Assembly: GCA_030017995.1 (NCBI GenBank) | Contig: JASEGS010000003.1 | Location: forward strand, 23,170 to 87,169 | From: Thermodesulfovibrionales bacterium | Lineage (GTDB): Bacteria; Nitrospirota; Thermodesulfovibrionia; Thermodesulfovibrionales; Dissulfurispiraceae | Direction: 5' to 3' | Length of the DNA stretch: 64,000 bases | Notes under the pieces: generated by a model | The model's database searches: none | The model's input: the letters and a program-made list of their open reading frames with translations, nothing else | What the model was told of the DNA's origin: nothing | Shown here: positions 26,210 to 34,878 of the stretch, piece after piece | Layout of the letters: each line of letters opens with the position of its first letter | How positions within the stretch are numbered: position 1 is the stretch's first letter | Program-made: the position numbers and the translations under genes

Positions 26210-26512
26210 ATGATTAAATTGATTGCTGCCCTTTTATTTGGTATTCTTGTTTCAAACACCGGCGCTGAGAATATAACGCCTTATGGAGACACATGCCCGT
26301 TATGCGGCGAATATGGCTATTGCAAAAAACAGCCAACGAGCAAGGAGATAGCCAATGCCCTTGAATCGTATTATTCAAAAAAAGGATTCAGCGTAATAAT
26401 ACTTAAAAGACAGAACGGAAGATTCATAGAAGCAGAGGTTTATAGGAACAATGAGATTAAAGACAGAATCCTGCTCGACTGCAAAACAGGCAAACTCAGG
26501 TCAATATACTAA
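26210..26512 (+). CDS. Small secreted Cys-containing protein
   Basis: 100 aa. A signal peptide is apparent (MIKLIAALLFGILVSNTGA). The mature part has three cysteines in DTCPLCGEYGYCKKQP, then a basic alpha/beta segment resembling small periplasmic PepSY-like folds. I do not recognise a named family. It lies between the two-component genes and the selenoprotein, at the head of the efflux operon. A periplasmic metal chaperone or sensor is a reasonable guess only. Confidence 0.65.
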   Translation: MIKLIAALLFGILVSNTGAENITPYGDTCPLCGEYGYCKKQPTSKEIANALESYYSKKGFSVIILKRQNGRFIEAEVYRNNEIKDRILLDCKTGKLRSIY

Positions 26513-26535
26513 AAGGGGGTAAAAAAGTAATTTTT

Positions 26536-26934
26536 ATGAAGAGACACGCAAGCAAAATCATAATAGTTTTCATAGCTCTCTTTTTATATGCTGCATTTGC
26601 AAATGCAGCGGAAAAGGGGCAAAGAGACGAATCGCTGAGAAAAAGTGAAAGGAGAATAACGCTTGATCCGAATCTATTCAGCGCGCCGCAGATAAAGGAG
26701 TCATATCATGCAGCAAAGGAGATCCCATGGGTTTTGGACAGCATATATTGCTACTGTATGTGCAAAGAGTCACCGGTGTTCAGGCATAAAAGCCTTTTAA
26801 GCTGCTATGTTGACAACCATGCTGCCGGCTGAGGCATCTGCATAGAGGAAGCCCTTCGGGCTTTCGAACTATACAAAAAAGGCTATCCTGTAAAAAAGAT
26901 AAAGGATATAGTGGAAACAGAATTTAACTTGTAA
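26536..26934 (+). CDS. CYCXC-family selenoprotein (in-frame UGA = Sec)
   Basis: 132 aa if UGA at 26830-26832 is read as selenocysteine (residue 99). A signal peptide comes first (FIALFLYAAFANA). Then comes the family core: DSIYCYCMCKESP, HKSLLSCYVDNHAAG, Sec, GICIEEALRAFELYKKGYPV, and a tail to TAA at 26934. Cysteine-containing relatives of this PCYCGC/CYCXC family carry Cys exactly at the UGA position, giving CxxC; here it is UxxC. An 8-bp hairpin ggaagccc-ttc-gggctttc sits 14 bases after UGA, within the bacterial SECIS range, although its 3-base loop lacks the usual G. The conserved sequence continues in frame after the UGA, arguing against a real stop. Confidence 0.85.
26847..26865 (+). 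promoter_or_regulatory. Candidate bacterial SECIS hairpin of the CYCXC gene
   Basis: Stem ggaagccc / gggctttc with one G-U pair and loop ttc, starting 14 bases downstream of the UGA. Spacing fits bacterial SECIS elements; the loop lacks a leading G, so it is not a textbook match. Confidence 0.5.
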
Positions 26935-26967
26935 TTCCCTGTAGCAAGCTACAGGGAATTACAAGTT
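26926..26967 (+). terminator. Perfect 19-bp hairpin at the selenoprotein gene end
   Basis: aacttgtaattccctgtag and its exact complement ctacagggaattacaagtt flank the loop caag. It overlaps the last codons and stop of the selenoprotein gene. No T run follows (aaacaaac), so it is more likely an RNA-processing or stability hairpin than a strong intrinsic terminator. Confidence 0.6.
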
Positions 26968-26990
26968 AAACAAACAAAGGAGGAACAGAA

Positions 26991-27380
26991 ATGAAAAGGT
27001 TTGTGTTACTTATTTTTATGCTTGTCTTGTGCGCAGGTTCAGCATATGCAAAAGAATATGAGGTGAAGAAAAAGGCAGGGGAGTATGATGTAGAGGTGAA
27101 GATTGATAAAAATCCGCCTGTTGTCGGCAATAACAATATAGAGATAGAGATAAAAGATGCAGCCGGCAAATATATCACAGATGCAAAAGTTGTTGTTGAT
27201 TACTCCATGCCTGCAATGCCCGGCATGCCTGCTATGAACTACAAAACCGACGCAACATTAAAGGGAAATGAGTACAAGGCAATAATGAATCTCTCGATGT
27301 CGGGGCCATGGAATATTGCCATAAAAATAACACGCGGCGGCAAGACAACAACAATGAAATTCAATGTGGATGCAAGGTAA
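26991..27380 (+). CDS. YtkA/FixH-like periplasmic protein, Met-rich
   Basis: 129 aa with a signal peptide (LLIFMLVLCAGSAYA). The mature domain is an Ig-like beta sandwich of the YtkA type (YEVKKKAGEYDVEVKIDKNP...GNNNIEIEIKDAAGKYITDA). The loop MPAMPGMPAMNY provides four methionines, as in copper-binding relatives. It precedes the efflux genes and overlaps the tolC-like start by 17 bases. Role: probably periplasmic Cu/Ag binding that supports the pump. Confidence 0.82.
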   Translation: MKRFVLLIFMLVLCAGSAYAKEYEVKKKAGEYDVEVKIDKNPPVVGNNNIEIEIKDAAGKYITDAKVVVDYSMPAMPGMPAMNYKTDATLKGNEYKAIMNLSMSGPWNIAIKITRGGKTTTMKFNVDAR

Positions 27381-28677
27381 AGACAGAGCAAAGATGCCAG
27401 AGCACAGAGCACAGACAAGACATATTAAAAAGTCTGTGTTCTGTCTTCTGTGTTCTGTCTTCTTATCCTTGAATATTGTATTTGCCGATGAACTCACCCT
27501 CCAAGAGCTGATTGACGAGGCGCTGAAAAATAATCACGAGATACTCGTTTCCGAGACAAAATCTGCAACAGCAGGGTTCAAAATCCCTCAGGCAGAAAGC
27601 CTTCCAGATCCAATGCTCATGCTCGGCTATCAGAACGAAGGGTTCAGACAGCTTTACAGCTTCAGCAAATCTCCTGACTCCATGTGGATGTTTTCTGCGT
27701 CACAGATGTTTCCTTTTCCCGGCAAACTGTCTTTAAAGGGAGAGATTGCAGCGAGGGATGCAGAAGTTACAAAGGCAATGGCTAATACTACAAAACTGAA
27801 AATAATTTCACGGGTAAAAGAACTTTATTATGAACTTTTCTTTGCTTACAAAAATATTGCCCTCATAAAAAACAGAGCAAATCTCTTTTTAAGGATTGAG
27901 GATGCTGCCATTGCAAGATACTCAACAGGGATGGGTTCAGAGCAGGAAGTCCTGATGTCCCAAACAGAAAAATATATGCTTCTCGAGAAGGAGGAGATGC
28001 TAAAACAAAAGATTCAGTCCATTGAAGCTATGCTCAATACAACTATTGGCAGAGAGGTTAATTCCCCGCTGGGCAGACCTGCAGAGCCTATCCTGACAAC
28101 ATTTAACAGAGGCATGCATGAACTGATTAAAATAGCCTACAACAATTCCTCTGAAATAATATCCAGAGAAAAGATGGTCACATCAGCAGAAACGAGAATT
28201 GAGATGGCGAAAAAGGAATACTATCCTGACTTTACAGTGAATGCGACCTATTTCGCAAGGAATGCGGATTACCCTGACATGTGGAGCCTGTCAGCCTCCG
28301 TAAATATCCCTCTTTTTTATAAGACAAAGCAACGGCAGGCGGTAAATGAGGCAAACTCAGCCCTTTCAGAGGCAAAGCATGAACTCGAAGCAGTAAAACA
28401 AATGATCTCTTCGTCCATAAGGGACAACTACTCTATGGCTAAGGCGTCAGAAAGGCTTATGGATTTATATAAAACCGCTTTAATCCCCAAAACCTACCAG
28501 GATTTTGAGGCAGCCATTGCAGTGTATATAACAGGAAAGATTGATGCCATAACAGTCATAACTCGGTTGAAATCATTGATTGATTACGAGATTTTATACT
28601 GGCAGCAGTTTATAGAGAGGGAAAAAGCGATAGCGAGACTTGAAGCGATAACAGGAATTAAGCAGGAGCAAAAATGA
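27364..28677 (+). CDS. TolC/CusC-type outer membrane efflux protein
   Basis: 437 aa. Two OEP repeats with long coiled helices (LTLQELIDEALKNNHEI; MEMAKKEYYPDFTVNATYF-like segment near 285) and a PFPGKLSLKGEIA motif are typical of the CusC/CzcC branch. The start is uncertain: ATG 27364 lies in a heptamer array inside the preceding gene, and ATG 27394 is an alternative. The signal peptide hydrophobic core KKSVFCLLCSVFLSLNIVFA is itself encoded by the repeat array. It overlaps the adaptor gene by 4 bases. Confidence 0.9.
   Translation: MWMQGKDRAKMPEHRAQTRHIKKSVFCLLCSVFLSLNIVFADELTLQELIDEALKNNHEILVSETKSATAGFKIPQAESLPDPMLMLGYQNEGFRQLYSFSKSPDSMWMFSASQMFPFPGKLSLKGEIAARDAEVTKAMANTTKLKIISRVKELYYELFFAYKNIALIKNRANLFLRIEDAAIARYSTGMGSEQEVLMSQTEKYMLLEKEEMLKQKIQSIEAMLNTTIGREVNSPLGRPAEPILTTFNRGMHELIKIAYNNSSEIISREKMVTSAETRIEMAKKEYYPDFTVNATYFARNADYPDMWSLSASVNIPLFYKTKQRQAVNEANSALSEAKHELEAVKQMISSSIRDNYSMAKASERLMDLYKTALIPKTYQDFEAAIAVYITGKIDAITVITRLKSLIDYEILYWQQFIEREKAIARLEAITGIKQEQK
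27382..27465. repeat. Inverted pair of heptamer arrays at the tolC-like gene start
   Basis: The left arm has cagagca/cagagca/caga units. The right arm is two copies of ctgtgttctgtctt, that is agaagac/agaacac heptamers on the other strand. The arms are partly complementary around aagacatattaaaa and can fold back over the translation start and signal-peptide codons. Confidence 0.8.
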
Positions 28678-29897
28678 AAAGAAAAAACATAATAATCACA
28701 TCAGCATTACTGGCAGGGATTTTGTTGTTCAGCCTTTCAAAAACAGGCAGAGATTTATTTCAAAATTTAACACAAAAGACCTCATCTCAGAAACCACAGC
28801 CTACATCTGAACATACAGGACATGCAAGCGATAGCGTTACATCCCAACCTGCATCATCGCAACAAGCTCCAGTGGAGACTCCTTTGGTAGAGATACCTTC
28901 TGATAAACAGCAGTTGATAGGCGTCAAGACTACTATCGTATCAATGATGCCCCTTCAGAAAATGATACGGGCTGCGGGCCGCATTGAGTATGACGAAAGA
29001 AGGCTCTCGACAGTAAACACAAAAATTGAAGGCTGGATTGAAAAGCTCCATATTGATTACATAGGTCGTTATATAAAAAAAGGAGAGCCGCTCGTAGAAA
29101 TATATAGCCCTGAGCTTATAGCAACCCAGCAGGAATTCATAAATCTTTTGAAATGGCGTCAGAAATCAGGAAAAGAGGATACAATTACAAGTATGCTGTC
29201 GAAGGATGCCGAGGCAATAATAGAGGCAGCCAAACAAAGACTAAGGCTCTGGGATATAACAGAAGAACAGATTAAAAAGATAGAAGAGACAGCCAAACCT
29301 GTAAGGACACTCACTATTTTTAGTCCTGTAAGCGGATATGTTGTGCAGAAAACAGCGCTTCAGGGAATGCGCATAATGATAGGGGAAAGGCTATTTGATA
29401 TTGCAGACCTGTCAATCGTCTGGGTCATCGCAGATGTTTATGAATATGAAATGCCTCTTATAAGCATCGGGCAGACAGCAACCATTGCTCTGAGCTATAT
29501 ACCAGAAAAGGAATTCAAAGCTACTATTGAGTATGTGTATCCATCCCTGTCAGCAGAAACAAAGACAGCCAAAATACGATTTTCCATACCTAATCCTGAT
29601 GGCAAGCTCAAGCCCCAGATGTATACTAATGTGGTTATAAAAAGCGATATATCAAAACGCCTTATCATACCCGAAGATGCTGTGATTGACACAGGCATGA
29701 GACAGATAGTGTATGTTGACAAGGGAGATGGCTATTTCGAGCCGAGGGAAATAACCATAGGCATCAGGGCGGATGGACTTGTAGAGGTTATAAGGGGCTT
29801 AAAAGCCGGTGAAAAGATAGCCTCATCAGCCACATTCCTCATAGATTCAGAGGCAAAATTGAAAGGGATCGCTCCAGCAGGCGGGCATAAACATTAA
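28674..29897 (+). CDS. cusB: RND efflux periplasmic adaptor, CusB type
   Basis: 407 aa membrane-fusion protein. An N-terminal membrane anchor and a Ser/Gln-rich linker (SEHTGHASDSVTSQPASSQQ) precede the barrel-sandwich hybrid (INTKIEGWIEKLHIDYIGRY-like near 115-135), a helical hairpin (near 150-205) and the TIFSPVSGYVVQKTALQGM lipoyl return. Beta-barrel and membrane-proximal domains follow. It links the inner membrane pump to the outer membrane channel. The neighbouring Met-rich protein and CusA-type pump point to Cu/Ag, but other divalent metals remain possible. Confidence 0.9.
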   Translation: MKRKNIIITSALLAGILLFSLSKTGRDLFQNLTQKTSSQKPQPTSEHTGHASDSVTSQPASSQQAPVETPLVEIPSDKQQLIGVKTTIVSMMPLQKMIRAAGRIEYDERRLSTVNTKIEGWIEKLHIDYIGRYIKKGEPLVEIYSPELIATQQEFINLLKWRQKSGKEDTITSMLSKDAEAIIEAAKQRLRLWDITEEQIKKIEETAKPVRTLTIFSPVSGYVVQKTALQGMRIMIGERLFDIADLSIVWVIADVYEYEMPLISIGQTATIALSYIPEKEFKATIEYVYPSLSAETKTAKIRFSIPNPDGKLKPQMYTNVVIKSDISKRLIIPEDAVIDTGMRQIVYVDKGDGYFEPREITIGIRADGLVEVIRGLKAGEKIASSATFLIDSEAKLKGIAPAGGHKH

Positions 29898-29900
29898 AAC

Positions 29901-32900
29901 ATGATAGCAAAAATCATCGAATACAGCGCCCGCAACAAGTTTATCATCTTTCTACTCGTCTTTGCGCTCGCTGCGTGGGGATACTGGGCATTGAAAAAGA
30001 CTCCACTCGATGCGATCCCGGATCTTAGCGACACGCAGGTCATCATTTACACCGAATGGGAAGGCAGGAGCCCTGACCTTATAGAAGACCAGATAACTTA
30101 TCCGATAACATCAACGCTTCTCGCAGCCCCAAAAGTGCAGGTTGTAAGAGGATATTCATTTCTCGGCAGTTCTTTTATCTATGTAATCTTTGAAGAAGGA
30201 ACCAATATCTACTGGGCGCGAAGCAGAGTTCTGGAATATTTACAGGCGGTCAAGAACAAAATACCGGCGAATGTGAACCCTGTACTGGGGCCTGATGCCA
30301 CAAGCGTTGGATGGGGTTTCTCGTATGCGCTTATTGATGAAACCGGAAGACATGACCTCTCCCAGCTCCGCTCAATCCAGGACTACAACGTAAAGCTTGC
30401 GCTCGAAAGCGTTCCCGGAGTTTCGCAGGTTGCGAGCATCGGAGGATTCGTCAAGCAGTATCAGATAACGATTGATCCCAACAAGCTCCTCGCATACAAC
30501 ATTCCCCTTACAATGGTGCTCGACTCCATAAAGAAAAGCAATAAGGATGTGGAAGGCAGAGTGCTGGAGTTCTCAGGCGTTGAGTATATGGTTCGTGGAA
30601 GGGGATACATAAAAACCCTCGATGACCTGAAAAATATTGCTGTTGGGACAAATAATGCAGGGACTCCAATATTACTAAAGGATATAGCAGGGATACAGTT
30701 AGGGCCCGAAATCAGGAGGGGACTCGCAGAGCTTGACGGCAAAGGCGAAGTTGCAGGGGGCATAGTAGTTGTAAGATTCGGGGAGAATGTGCTCAATGTC
30801 ATTGAACACGTCAAAGAAAAAATAAGCCATGATATAGAACCTTCTCTCCCAAAAGGAGTAAAGCTCGTCATAACTTACGACAGGACAGACCTCATACACC
30901 GCTCTATAGCCACGCTGAAGGATGAGATAATAAAGCTTTCTGTTGCAGTAAGCGCAGTCTGCATCGTGTTTCTATTCCATCTTCCGAGCGCACTCGTTGT
31001 GATACTCACGCTTCCGATAGCTATCATAATCTCATTCGTATGTATGTATTATTTAGGCGTAACCTCTAATATTATGAGCCTGAGCGGCATAGCCATCGCA
31101 ATCGGAGCGATGGTGGATGCCTCGATAATCATGGTCGAAAATGCTCATAAAAAGCTTGAAGACTGGGAGGCGCACGGCAGACAGGGCAATAGAATAGATG
31201 TGATAATCGAGGCCGCAAAAGAGGTAGGCCCTTCCCTGTTCTTCTCCCTACTCGTTATAACGGTCGGCTTTCTTCCGGTCTTCACGCTTCAGGCTCAGGC
31301 TGGAAGGCTATTCAAGCCTCTCGCATACACAAAGACATTCGCCATGTTGTTTGCATCATTCCTTGCTATTACACTCACTCCAATGCTCATGACGCTCTTT
31401 ATCAGAGGGAAAATAAAGCCTGAGGAAAAACATCCCATAAGCATAATACTTCACAAGATTTACGAGCCTATTGCAAAACTCACCCTCAGATTCAAAAAAA
31501 TCGTTATTTTTATTGCACTTATTATCATGGCTGTAACCGTCTATCCTTTTACAAAGCTTGGCACTGAATTCATGCCGCCTCTTTACGAAGGAACTCTTTT
31601 TTATATGCCTGTTACAGCGCCTGCCGCATCAATATCAGAGGTATCAAAGCTCCTCCAGATTCAGGATAAGATCATTAAAAAGATACCTGAGGTCTCGCAG
31701 GTCTTCGGGAAGGCAGGAAGGGCAGAGACAGCCACAGACCCTGCCCCGCTGGAGATGTTCGAGACAGTGATAAACCTCAAGCCCGAATCAGAATGGCGTC
31801 CGGGCATGACAGTCGAAACACTTAAAGATGAAATGAATGACGCCCTCACTATTCCGGGAGTCGCAAATTCATTCACGATGCCTATTAAGGCACGCATTGA
31901 CATGCTCTCCACAGGCATACGAACACCTGTAGGCATCAAGGTAATGGGACAGAGACTTGAAGAAATAGAGCGGATAGGCAAAGAGATAGAGCATCACCTA
32001 AGAGATGTCAGAGGCACGCGTAGTGTATACGCAGAGCGTGTAACTACAGGGTATTTCCTCGATTTCAATATAAACCGGGCAGAAGCAGCGCGTTACGGCC
32101 TTAATGTGGATGATGTTCAGGAGATAATACAATCAGCAGTGGGAGGAATGAACCTGACTGTAACCGTGGAAGGCCGTGAGCGTTATCCGGTTAATGTCAG
32201 ATATGCGCGTGAGCTTAGAAGTGATATAGAAAAACTCAAGAGAATACTCGTGCCTGTGATAAACGCGGATTTCGGAATGCGGAATGCGGAATTTATATCA
32301 CAACCTTCAATGCCTCTTCCGCAATCCGCAATCCGCAATCCGCAATTACAGCAGGTTCCGCTCGGTCAACTGGTGGATATAAAGATCATGCAGGGTCCTA
32401 CCATGATAAAGAGCGAGGAAGGCCTCCTCACAGCCTATGTGTATGTGGATTTTTCAGGAAGGGATGTGGGCGGATATGTCGAGGAAGCTAAGAAGAAAAT
32501 TGCCTCTATAAAAATTCCTGATGGTTACAGGCTCGAATGGAGCGGTGAATACGAATATCTCGTTAAAACTCAAGAGCGCCTGAAGATAGTCATTCCCCTC
32601 ACCGCGCTCATTATCTTTGTTCTTATATATCTGAATACGAAATCCACCATAAAAACAATGATAGTCTTGCTGGCAGTTCCGTTCTCGCTCGTTGGCTCAT
32701 TCTGGCTGCTCTATCTCCTTAACTATAACATGAGCATAGCAGTCTGGGTTGGGATAATAGCCCTCGCTGGCCTCGATGCAGAGACAGGGGTGATAATGCT
32801 CCTCTATCTTGACCTCGCATACAGCCAGTGGAAAAAAGAAGGGAAACTTAACAGCATCGCTGACCTCAAGGACGCTGTTATGCACGGCGCAGTAAAAAGA

Positions 32901-33101
32901 ATCAGACCGAAGATAATGACCGTAAGCGTTATACTCGCAGGGCTTATCCCGATAATGTTCAGCCACGGCACAGGCTCTGATGTAATGAAAAGAATTGCAG
33001 CGCCAATGGTAGGAGGAGTCATCACATCCACAATCCTTGAACTGATTATTTATCCTGCTATATATATGATATGGAAAGGCCGGGAATTTAAGAAAAGTTA
33101 A
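29901..33101 (+). CDS. cusA: Heavy-metal RND pump, CusA type
   Basis: 1066 aa, full length for HME-RND pumps. TM1 is followed by TPLDAIPDLSDTQVI and SFLGSSFIYVIFEEGT, typical of CusA/CzcA. The TM4 segment SGIAIAIGAMVDASIIMVENAHKKLEDW matches the monovalent Cu/Ag subgroup more than the Zn/Co/Cd one. C-terminal transmembrane helices end near 33070. An inverted pair of heptamer arrays at 32265-32346 inserts about 28 residues (NADFGMRNAEF...SAIRNPQL) into a periplasmic loop before VPLGQLVDIKIMQGP. The 3' end overlaps the convergent gene by 14 bases. Confidence 0.93.
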   Translation: MIAKIIEYSARNKFIIFLLVFALAAWGYWALKKTPLDAIPDLSDTQVIIYTEWEGRSPDLIEDQITYPITSTLLAAPKVQVVRGYSFLGSSFIYVIFEEGTNIYWARSRVLEYLQAVKNKIPANVNPVLGPDATSVGWGFSYALIDETGRHDLSQLRSIQDYNVKLALESVPGVSQVASIGGFVKQYQITIDPNKLLAYNIPLTMVLDSIKKSNKDVEGRVLEFSGVEYMVRGRGYIKTLDDLKNIAVGTNNAGTPILLKDIAGIQLGPEIRRGLAELDGKGEVAGGIVVVRFGENVLNVIEHVKEKISHDIEPSLPKGVKLVITYDRTDLIHRSIATLKDEIIKLSVAVSAVCIVFLFHLPSALVVILTLPIAIIISFVCMYYLGVTSNIMSLSGIAIAIGAMVDASIIMVENAHKKLEDWEAHGRQGNRIDVIIEAAKEVGPSLFFSLLVITVGFLPVFTLQAQAGRLFKPLAYTKTFAMLFASFLAITLTPMLMTLFIRGKIKPEEKHPISIILHKIYEPIAKLTLRFKKIVIFIALIIMAVTVYPFTKLGTEFMPPLYEGTLFYMPVTAPAASISEVSKLLQIQDKIIKKIPEVSQVFGKAGRAETATDPAPLEMFETVINLKPESEWRPGMTVETLKDEMNDALTIPGVANSFTMPIKARIDMLSTGIRTPVGIKVMGQRLEEIERIGKEIEHHLRDVRGTRSVYAERVTTGYFLDFNINRAEAARYGLNVDDVQEIIQSAVGGMNLTVTVEGRERYPVNVRYARELRSDIEKLKRILVPVINADFGMRNAEFISQPSMPLPQSAIRNPQLQQVPLGQLVDIKIMQGPTMIKSEEGLLTAYVYVDFSGRDVGGYVEEAKKKIASIKIPDGYRLEWSGEYEYLVKTQERLKIVIPLTALIIFVLIYLNTKSTIKTMIVLLAVPFSLVGSFWLLYLLNYNMSIAVWVGIIALAGLDAETGVIMLLYLDLAYSQWKKEGKLNSIADLKDAVMHGAVKRIRPKIMTVSVILAGLIPIMFSHGTGSDVMKRIAAPMVGGVITSTILELIIYPAIYMIWKGREFKKS
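32265..32346. repeat. Inverted pair of heptamer arrays inside cusA
   Basis: The left arm is gcggatt/tcggaat/gcggaat/gcggaat and the right arm is four ccgcaat units. The right arm is the complement of a gcggatt-type unit, so the arms face each other. The array keeps the reading frame. Confidence 0.9.
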
Positions 33102-33915
33102 ACAAACTGCACTCCTTGCAGTTCATTTTTGAACAAACCCTCGATATTCCCTGATGGCACAATGCAAAGTCATATTTAAGCGGGTCTTCTGAATCAAATT
33201 TTTTCAGCGACTCTGTTATCTCTACAGCCATTTTCCAATCCTGAGATGATCGCCTTGTAAAACCGAGGCATTTAGATATGCGGGCTATGTGAGTATCAAG
33301 AGGGATTATGAGCTTACTCTTGGGAATTCCTTCCCAAATACCGAAGTCAATGTCCCTGTCCCTTATCATCCATCTTAGGAATAGATTCATCCTCTTGCAA
33401 GCGCTCCCCTTTTCAGGCAAAGGAAAGAACTGTAGAAAACCGACAGGCCTTATATTTTCGCCATATACAGGAGATGTGTCAACAGCAAGCAATCCATGAA
33501 TCAAGCCGCCCAACCCTTCCCCGATGTTCGCATCGGCGTCTTTATAGCCTTTCTTAAACAAGACCTCCATGCTTCCATGCCGCTTGAGTGTTTTACTCAA
33601 GAGATAGAAAAGGCAGAGAATATCTTCATTTTCATTAAACCTGTATTTGATGCCTGAAAATAAATGCCTTCGCTTCTTTAAATTAAAGCCTAAAAGAAAA
33701 TCATGCGGGCTTTTGCCCATTATGGAAAGGACTTTTCTGACTACAGGTTTGAATAAGTCAACTCTGCCGTATGCGAAACATGATGCAATAAAACCTGAGA
33801 CCTCAATGTCTTCCGGCCTCTTATACTCGTGTGGGAATTCTATGGGATCGTGAAGAATACGCTCTTTAAAATTATATGTATTATAAAGCCTGTCGAGGGT
33901 TTGCTTTAAAGTCAT
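33088..33915 (-). CDS. TIGR02757 (DUF2400) family protein
   Basis: 275 aa protein of a conserved bacterial family without established function. The segments [31 protein letters not shown] and [31 protein letters not shown] are the family's hallmark; the helix and loop pattern suggests a HhH-GPD-like fold, as in DNA glycosylases. Four cysteines at the C-terminus ([20 protein letters not shown]) could bind an FeS cluster, as in endonuclease III relatives. It starts 4 bases inside the yajQ end and overlaps cusA convergently. Confidence 0.85.
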   Translation of the reverse strand: MTLKQTLDRLYNTYNFKERILHDPIEFPHEYKRPEDIEVSGFIASCFAYGRVDLFKPVVRKVLSIMGKSPHDFLLGFNLKKRRHLFSGIKYRFNENEDILCLFYLLSKTLKRHGSMEVLFKKGYKDADANIGEGLGGLIHGLLAVDTSPVYGENIRPVGFLQFFPLPEKGSACKRMNLFLRWMIRDRDIDFGIWEGIPKSKLIIPLDTHIARISKCLGFTRRSSQDWKMAVEITESLKKFDSEDPLKYDFALCHQGISRVCSKMNCKECSLFNFS

Positions 33916-34409
33916 CTATAATTCGCAAACTGCAGGGCTATGCCGAAGTCCTTCTCCTTTAGCTTTGCGATAATAACCTGAAGGTCGTCTATTTTTTTGG
34001 CCTTCACCCTCACCTGATCCTTCTGAATCTCTGCATTCACTTTAAGCTTCATGTCCTTTATAAGTTTCACTATTTCTTTTGCCTTTTCCTGCGGAATACC
34101 CTGCTGGAGCGTAACAAGCTGCCTGACGGTATTTCCAGCAGCCTGCTCTATTTTACCGTAGCTCAATGCCTTCAGAGATACGCCCCGCTTTACAAGCTTT
34201 GACTGCAATATGTCTATCACGCTCTTAAGCTTAAGCTCATCGTCTGAGAGGAGGGTAATAGTTCCCTTGCCCTTGTCAAGCTCGATATTGCTCTTGCTTC
34301 CCTTGAAATCAAAGCGCTGTCCTATCTCCTTCATTGCCTGATCAACTGCATTCAATACCTCCTGCATATCGACTTCGCATACAACATCAAATGAATGTTC
34401 ATCAGCCAT
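33912..34409 (-). CDS. yajQ: YajQ-family nucleotide-binding protein
   Basis: 165 aa, matching the usual YajQ length. The start [35 protein letters not shown] near 33, and [12 protein letters not shown] with the C-terminal [10 protein letters not shown] are typical. Family members bind c-di-GMP or other nucleotides and RNA/tRNA; the role here is unspecified. It is translationally linked to the DUF2400 gene. Confidence 0.93.
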   Translation of the reverse strand: MADEHSFDVVCEVDMQEVLNAVDQAMKEIGQRFDFKGSKSNIELDKGKGTITLLSDDELKLKSVIDILQSKLVKRGVSLKALSYGKIEQAAGNTVRQLVTLQQGIPQEKAKEIVKLIKDMKLKVNAEIQKDQVRVKAKKIDDLQVIIAKLKEKDFGIALQFANYR

Positions 34410-34424
34410 TTTTAACCTCCAAAA

Positions 34425-34865
34425 TTATTGTTCAAGTTTCTGTGCCTTTACAGAAAGGTAGTAAGCAGCCATAAGAATTATAATAACGACTGCGCTCAAC
34501 CCCATCTCGTATAGTTTTTCCACAGGCACATGTTCCATAAAAGATGTCTGTGCCTCTATCAATAATATCCTCCTGACAGCCGCTATCATGCCGATGGCAA
34601 GGAATGGTCCAAGTATGAACTTCTGTTTTTTCAGAAACCTGATGATGGTCCATAGAAGTTCGAGGATTATCAGCGAAAGGAGCACATCGTTAACAAGATG
34701 CAGTATGGAATCCCTCGATGGGTGCAGAATATTAAGCATCCCGTAATAAAGTATAAAACCGCATGCAATAAGCAGCAATAAAGCAGCTACTACATGGAAG
34801 ATAATGTCCAAACTTACCAGAAATTTTCTAAACCGCTCAGTCAGTTCTATTTTTTGCTGTTCCAT
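34425..34865 (-). CDS. PsiE-like membrane protein
   Basis: 146 aa with four hydrophobic helices and short loops, matching the phosphate-starvation-inducible PsiE family (ILYYGMLNILHPSRDSILHL, FLKKQKFILGPFLAIGMIAAVRRILLIE). Function is unknown. It lies between yajQ and the mini-selenoprotein on the same strand, and its ATG follows the mini-selenoprotein stop by 13 bases. Confidence 0.8.
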   Translation of the reverse strand: MEQQKIELTERFRKFLVSLDIIFHVVAALLLLIACGFILYYGMLNILHPSRDSILHLVNDVLLSLIILELLWTIIRFLKKQKFILGPFLAIGMIAAVRRILLIEAQTSFMEHVPVEKLYEMGLSAVVIIILMAAYYLSVKAQKLEQ

Positions 34866-34878
34866 AATCCTCCGCCTT

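Noticed and set aside
26830..26832. UGA of the CYCXC gene as a true stop giving a 98 aa protein
   Set aside because: Family-conserved residues continue for 33 codons in frame beyond the UGA and the Cys position aligns with it.
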